This document shows positions 58,071-64,000 of a stretch of DNA of 64,000 bases, one piece after another. The DNA lies in assembly GCA_036785705.1 (NCBI GenBank), contig JAWUZG010000084.1:14397501-14461500 (forward strand), given 5' to 3'. Position 1 is the stretch's first letter, and every line of letters starts with the position of its first letter. This stretch comes from Acanthornis magna. Its lineage: Eukaryota; Chordata; Aves; Passeriformes; Acanthizidae. The position numbers were made by a program, and so were the translations under genes. The notes beneath the pieces were generated by a model. The model worked only from the letters and a program-made list of their open reading frames with translations. It searched no databases and had not been told where the DNA came from.

Positions 58071-61000
58071 AGACAGTAGTAGCCAATACTTCAAAACTTT
58101 GAGATGCACAGTTAAGTTGCAATACAATCAGAAAACATGACCAGTCATCCCACCCCTGGCATTTTTTTCTCCATTATGCATTTCTACACACTTTATAAGA
58201 ATTAAAAAGGTTCTAAATCAGTTCCTTTAATATATTTTACTACTGTCACTATCTTTAAAGCAAGACATTTGTTTAGTTAAAAGATCCAAACTTATTTGTT
58301 ATAGACTAGAGCTGTTAAATAAAATATGAATGCTTAAATGGGTTTGAGATCAAAGCTTTTGTTATTTTCATCAAGTTTTACAGCTATTTACAACTTCAGA
58401 TAATCCATCATAGTGGCATGTTCTCCAGCAGCTGTTAATGTGATATTAAAAGACACAGCTGTCCTTCCAAAACCAGTGAAGGGGGAAATGGCCCCTTTTC
58501 ACAATTTGAGCACACACAGTACACAGCATAATAAAACTCCTCCGTTGCACATATCATCCATCACACTGCAATCACTAATACAAATCTGACTGTTGTGGCT
58601 GTGAAAGAACAGGGAAGAAAAAATGGACAATTTTATCTTAAAATTTTTTTTAATACTTAGTGAAGTACACCAAAATCATCTTACTGTGAACTAACTCCGT
58701 AATTAAAAAAAAAGAAATTCAGCCGTCTTGGCTGTAGTACTGAAGTACTGCCAGGGAATTTATAGTGCTCCCCATATGTTAAAATTAAAAAGGTCTGACA
58801 AGTCATTAAACGGAGATTCAGTCAGAACTGGGAACTTTCGTATTGGTGAAAAATTTTCTGCAGAAAATACATTTGAATGATGACCAGGATAACACTTTTT
58901 GTGAATGATTGGTGTGTTGTTGGCATCAGCAAACATTATTAGTTGATGTAAGACTAACCATGTTTTTAACATCTAAAACCTCGATTGTCTATGCCCATCC
59001 ATTGGTACCGTGTCATATTTACTTAGTGTGAAAGAAGCAACTTAATTTGTTTTTATGTTTGAGAAGGCAGTATTCCTGAGCTGCACTAAGTAGATCTGAG
59101 TGGTCCTCTAGAGGAACCTGCCTCTCCAATGGTTATCAGGAAAGCCTAGGGCAATAGCTGGCATGTGTAATGATGTAATTATTTTAACTACAACTGAATG
59201 ATACAGAGAGTCCTTTAACAAAAACACTTTGAATTTTCTCTCCTTAGAATACTCTTTACTCCCATTCCTCCTTCACCCTTGTGACAATAGATTGACTTTG
59301 GGTTGGGGTAAGCAAGAGAAAGAGCAGCTTCGTGATTATACTTTCAAATTTCCTGCTTTCTAGTGAGCAGAACATTAGGTACAAATGAAATGTAAGTGAT
59401 ACTCTTACACTGAACAGCACTTACATAAGAAGCAGTGTGCTGCATGTCCTTCTCGGGCAGGTCAACTTGCCCCTTACTCCTCTGCTTACCTGTTAGGCTG
59501 CTAAGTAACTTTGTAGAATGTAAAATCCAAAGTGAGGGCAAGAACTGTAAAGCTTTCAAACTGAGAAGGATAAAGTGATGAATCAGTGACTAGAAAAGTT
59601 AAAAGGAATTAAGCAACTATCCTATGACATCTTAAAGTAGCACCTGACAAATCAAGTGCCTCAGATGCATATGAATTCTGATCAGAAGTTTAAAAAAATT
59701 AATTTAAATGTATGTCCCCTTTCTGTTGTTAGGGTTAGCTTTACAGGTCACTATCCCATTTGTAATATAGAATCTCACAGAGCTGTGAGGCACAACTTCC
59801 CTTTAACTTTCCATGTTTGCCAAAAAGATTACATTTATCTACTTATTTTCTAATTTTATTCCTTATTACAACCTATGCTTGCTTATTATTAGCTTGGTCT
59901 CCTTAAAACCCCATAAAAATAGGCCCAATATTTGTGATTTTCCACTCCTCTAGTACAAAGTAGCATTTATCAACCAAAACCAGTTACTCTCTATTCTGCC
60001 CTTGACAGGCAGCACTGATGTCAGAGAACTTTTGGCTCTCTTGAAGGCAGATTGCAACGAATACCTCACCATATTAAGCAAAGCAGAATATCCACCCAAA
60101 ACCCCTGAAAGAAGCATGAGAAACTTAAACTTTTTTGTGTCATTTATCTCCTTTTGTTACAGACTAAGTGGTTTGTCTTCATAATCAGTCTAACCATCAG
60201 TTATTTTTGTGGTTGCATTGTATTTGATGATGTGCACTCTGTCTTTTTGATCATAGTAAACTTCTGTAACAGAGAGCATCTGAATTTGGGTCCTGAAGTC
60301 TTCAGTTATAAAAGATTCTCACTAATCACCTGTGCCCAGTCACCCACAAGACCAGGAGTCCTAACTGTGCTCCCTGGAGTGTGTTTGTAAGTATCAGAGT
60401 TCTCTGTATTAGATAGAAAGAGTGAACTGGTTTTTAGTGGAGCTGATGAGCTCTAAAAACAAATGTGGAGTACTCTTGGGTATACATGGGTAAAAGCTTG
60501 GAGTTTTTCTTAGCGATTTCACAGAGGCAGAGTACTGATTTTGTGTGCCCAAACAAACAGGATTGCTGTTTCCTAAAATACAAGTACTGCTGTTGTTAAA
60601 AAGGCTCTGGAAACTTGCAAAGTTATCCAAGCTGTCAAAAATGAAAAAAAATCATTGTCTTTGGACTTGTCATGGATTAACTGCAGCTAGCAACTAAATA
60701 CCATGCAGCTGGTCACTCACATAGGTAAAAGTGAGCCATATGATAACTGCCCTCTGAGCTCACGAACAAGTTGCTTAGATAATTAAAAAAAGATATAATG
60801 AAGTTGATGTTGTCATCTGATAAAATGAAAGCTAATACCTGCAGTTCTAGATGTGATTTCAAATGTGTATCCTTGATTTTTATTGAGTCTCTCAAAAACC
60901 CCAACAAAATGAAACTGTTTGTGGTCTACATAAGAAAAAACATCCAAGAAATTGAAGCTGATTCAGAATTGGATATTTTGTTAGGGGTAAAGATCAGGCT

Positions 61001-63320
61001 CTTTACAATTAAGTTACATTGTGAAACTTAAGATTCTTCTAGGAAAGAGTGCTGATACTATCATCACATTAACCACAGAGTTGGGTCACAGTGATGCATA
61101 TGATACATATGAGTATAATCATGTCAAATTCCAAATTTATGAGCATTCTTATGAGTACATCTGGAACTTAGCCTTAGAAAATGAAAAATGAAAAAAAGTC
61201 AGGACCTGATCATACTCTGAAATGGGATAAAAAAAGGAAATTGCAATCAGCTAGGTAGCGTTTTGAATAATAGACATAGAACTGAAATCTGAAGTGGGAA
61301 AAGATAAATTGCTGTAAAAAAAGAGGGATCACTGGTGCTGTTCATGGAGCACATATTCCCTTTACTCTCATTGAGATATCTCTCTGTGTAATTTGGGGCG
61401 GGTTGGTTTGTCTTTGCTGATCCTGAGGCGATAGGATAGCTCCACATTTTTATGTAGTCTGTGAAACTGTGAGCCATAAGGCCAAACATCAATTAAACAT
61501 AGATCACTAAATCCAAGCAGCTCGATAAAAGTCAACTAAGAACTGTAGCAACCAGATTAACACATGAAATATTTACTCCATTCAGCACAGGAAAAAACCT
61601 CAGCTGGAGAACTGGAGAATATTTTTGTGTTTCTAGAAAAATGTACCCATTTGGACAGAGAACTTAGAAAGCTATGCGAATTGGAGAGGTCTAGTAAATG
61701 TAACTTATGAAAAACACTTGTATGAATTACTGGATAATTTTAGTCTCTAAAACTCCATTTTCAGCCCCCTGATTCTTGATAATTTAATATTTACCTTTTT
61801 GGAGTGGCACAGCAAATAATTATTGTTCTATTTACAGCTGAGAGTCAGTGTATGGTGCAAAAGCTTGTCTTCCTGATAATGATTTCTTGCAAATTTCCAA
61901 AACAAATACAAAATGGATCTTTTGACTCATCCATTTTATGGGGAAATACAGTGTGCAGTCTAAATTGAGAAAATGAATGTTCTGTTGCAAATAATCTACG
62001 TTCTGTTGAAGGGAGTATCAGTCTATATGCAAAAGAAGGAAAATGCACATTTGCTAATTTAACTGAAATCAAACACTAATTTCAGAATAAGTGACTTGCA
62101 AATGCTTCGTATCTTATCCTCTACTGCGCAGTTCTTTGTTTGAAAAAAGAAAATCAACTTTTTTATCATCTATTGTAGTAAAAGAATCTCTGATTCAATA
62201 ATATCGAAAAGAACACCAATGCAGGCAACAGACAAGTGATTTAAAACAGATGTGAAATTCCCTCTGTGTAGAAAATTATAGGCACTGGTGATGACATTAG
62301 ATGCATATGACTAATCACAGTTAATGCTTGCTGTTGCCAATTAGCTTTATTAGCACAAGCAATTTGAGCACAGCATGACATTACTTTAATTACTGTAAGC
62401 AGCTTGTTCATTTATTGAGCAGTATGCATTTAGAAAAGGGTTATTCTATCTGCAAATTAATCATAACCCTCTTTATCATTAGAATTTCAGGAACACTGGG
62501 GAAAAAAGACTACCATGCAAATAGAAAAATGGGTGATGAAAGTGTGGCAGTAATTTTAGTATTTTACTACTATTCTACTTTTTTTATAAAAAGACAAAAG
62601 CTATTGTATGACTTCTGTCTGAAAGCTGGACATGAGTGAGACAAAATTACTACCATTAGAGTTAAGGCAAGACATTATGACCATTAGGTGGTAGCAATGC
62701 AAAAAAAATCTCTGAAAAATGTACAGCAAAAATAAGGCTAGAGGTATCTAGGACAGAAAAAATCCAATCCAGCCTCCAGGCTGCACAAGAAACTAGTTTT
62801 ATCCTTTTTATATCATATGAAGATACATTTGTTATCTGTGATATAGGTAAAAATTTGCATATCAGAATATATTCTTCAAAGGGTGGAAGATGCATAATTT
62901 CATTAGCAAAATGCAAAAAGAGTCGTCATGTAATTATGTTACTCAAAATTTCTATAGAAAATTAAACAGAGCTGCATTGTGAGCTGATTGCATTTGCACC
63001 ACCCCACTGGCTCACAAAACTTGCAGAAATGAAAATCATGATGTTGTGGAAGCAAGAATTCAAAATAAGATTCTTTTTCCTTTGTAGTTTCTCCTGAGAC
63101 TTTATAATGTCTCAGAAATTTCTGTTTCTTAATTCAAAAGATAATAGATTCAAGAGACAGAACAAACCTCTCCTATATTTTACCTCTGTAGATATTTTGA
63201 GATTGGATGGGGAATCATATTCCCCATGTTTTACAATAACTATTTGCAATCTTTCTTTTAATCCTTCTGTTGCAAATGTTTTGGACAAGATATTCACTGT
63301 TCAAAAATGAATTTAGAACA
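58071..63320. other. AT-rich intergenic DNA with possible regulatory segments
   Basis: No protein gene or transposon recognised. It includes two segments dense in homeodomain-type cores (about 59100-59220 and 62270-62420) that look like non-coding regulatory DNA, and one weak exon-like frame at 60009-60120. No sequence resembling the galanin peptide was found, although GAL is the next gene after PPP6R3 in mammals. Confidence 0.5.
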
Positions 63321-63609
63321 GTCTTAAAGAGAGTTCTTAGCAGCTGCTGGCTTCTGTGCTGCTGTTATTCTTCTGTTCATCCACAGTTCTTGCAGAAGCA
63401 ATGCTGCTAGAGGAAGTAAGGAGTCTGTGGCTTGTGCTGTGTGGGCTTCTGTGACATGGCCACACCACAGAATGAGCCGTGGGCTCTGCTGTGCGCAGGG
63501 AATTCCTGCTGTGGGATGCAAAAGGAGGGGGTTAGCAAAGCTGGCAAGGCTGACAAGCTTTGCCCATGGGGGTGTAGCCAGGTAAGGCCAGTGAGACCTG
63601 AAGGAAGTT

Positions 63610-63733
63610 GCACTGAAACGTGGAAGTGTCAGGCTGGAGGGAGCTTTAAGCTCCATCTGATCTAGTGGAAGATGTTCACACCCGCAATAGGGGGTTGGAG
63701 CCAGGTGTTCATTAAAGGTCCTTTCCAAACCAT
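63610..63733 (+). mobile_element. CR1 LINE 3'-end fragment
   Basis: Contains TCTGATCTAGTGGAAGATGT, then AGGGGGTTGGAGCCAGGTG, AAAGGTCCTTTCCAAACC and ATTCTGTGATTC, all hallmark pieces of the avian CR1 3' UTR in plus orientation. It is internally deleted relative to a full CR1 end. The upstream part (63320-63610) may belong to the same insertion but is not recognisable. Confidence 0.88.
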
Positions 63734-63903
63734 TCTGTGATTCAGGGAGTTAAAGATTCATCCTACAGAGATGTGGAGGAACTACTTGGGACCCACTGTC
63801 TCCTTTTGCATGAACGCTTCTTGTAGAAGTCTTCATTTCAAGGTAAAACATGTGCCTTACAGGCCTCCAAATAACTAAATTATTCTAGTAAGCCAATAGT
63901 TTT

Positions 63904-64000
63904 AGAATCTACAGAGGGGTCTGGAGAGGCTGGATGGGTGGGCCAGGGCCAATTGTGTGAGGTTCAACGAGGCCAAGTGCTGAGTCTTGCACTTCAGTCA
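63904..64000 (+). mobile_element. CR1 LINE fragment, internal reverse transcriptase part, cut by window edge
   Basis: The sequence translates as GLERLDGWARANCVRFNEAK, then C, a stop and VLHFS, matching the CR1 reverse transcriptase segment that precedes the 3' region. It carries an in-frame stop and continues beyond the window. Plus orientation, as with the CR1 fragment 170 bases upstream, but it comes from an earlier part of the element, so it is a separate insertion or a rearranged copy. Confidence 0.85.

Noticed and set aside
58760..58972. Minus-strand 70-codon frame as an exon of a downstream gene
   Set aside because: No recognised homology and no clear splice sites on the minus strand; chance frame in AT-rich DNA is more likely.
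63324..63728. Minus-strand 134-codon frame
   Set aside because: Its 5' part is antisense to a CR1 3' end and the remainder has no recognised homology or conserved motif.
51396..64000. Galanin (GAL) gene expected next to PPP6R3
   Set aside because: No sequence encoding the galanin peptide or its precursor was seen on either strand; it would lie beyond the window if synteny holds.
1..64000. CRISPR arrays, bacterial operons, tRNA or rRNA genes, endogenous retroviral LTRs
   Set aside because: No regularly spaced repeats, no cloverleaf-like A/B box genes noticed, no paired LTRs or retroviral coding motifs noticed; the window is vertebrate nuclear DNA.

Overview
This is a vertebrate nuclear genomic window, almost certainly from a bird. 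The gene has short coding exons separated by GT-AG introns and a CpG-island first exon, and the interspersed repeats I could recognise are CR1 LINE fragments, the dominant retroposon of birds. One fragment (15109-15717, minus strand) still reads as the C-terminal part of the CR1 reverse transcriptase. I cannot name the species from the sequence alone.

The window is dominated by one complete plus-strand gene, PPP6R3 (SAPS3, regulatory subunit 3 of protein phosphatase 6). A CpG island with a TATA-less promoter and a non-coding first exon lies at about 1-148. A 21.4 kb first intron follows, then 22 coding exons from 21533 to 49978. Joining the exons by their splice sites gives an unbroken 2622-nt reading frame of 873 codons plus a TGA stop. 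That matches my recollection of the main human PPP6R3 isoform (873 aa), and every exon phase closes. The 3' UTR runs to a canonical AATAAA at 51368-51373.

Region by region: 1-530 is the CpG island, with an inverted CCAAT box, a GC box, a YY1-type motif and two overlapping short upstream ORFs. 149-21526 is intron 1, with two CR1 remnants, a T/G-rich minisatellite and a double E-box palindrome. 21527-33471 encodes the helical SAPS core. 33863-49978 encodes the acidic, serine-rich C-terminal tail. The introns there hold a (CA)31 microsatellite, a TA repeat, a T27 tract and a CR1 fragment. 49979-51390 is the 3' UTR. 51.4-64 kb is AT-rich intergenic DNA with no recognisable protein gene. It contains a three-unit degenerate tandem repeat (57531-58070), homeodomain-site-rich segments that may be regulatory, and two CR1 pieces at the right edge. 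In mammals the next gene is galanin (GAL); no galanin exon is visible here.

I found no unusual multi-gene system. The most useful leads are the UGAUG-linked upstream ORFs, the candidate downstream enhancer segments, the local tandem repeat family, and a perfect hairpin in intron 8.
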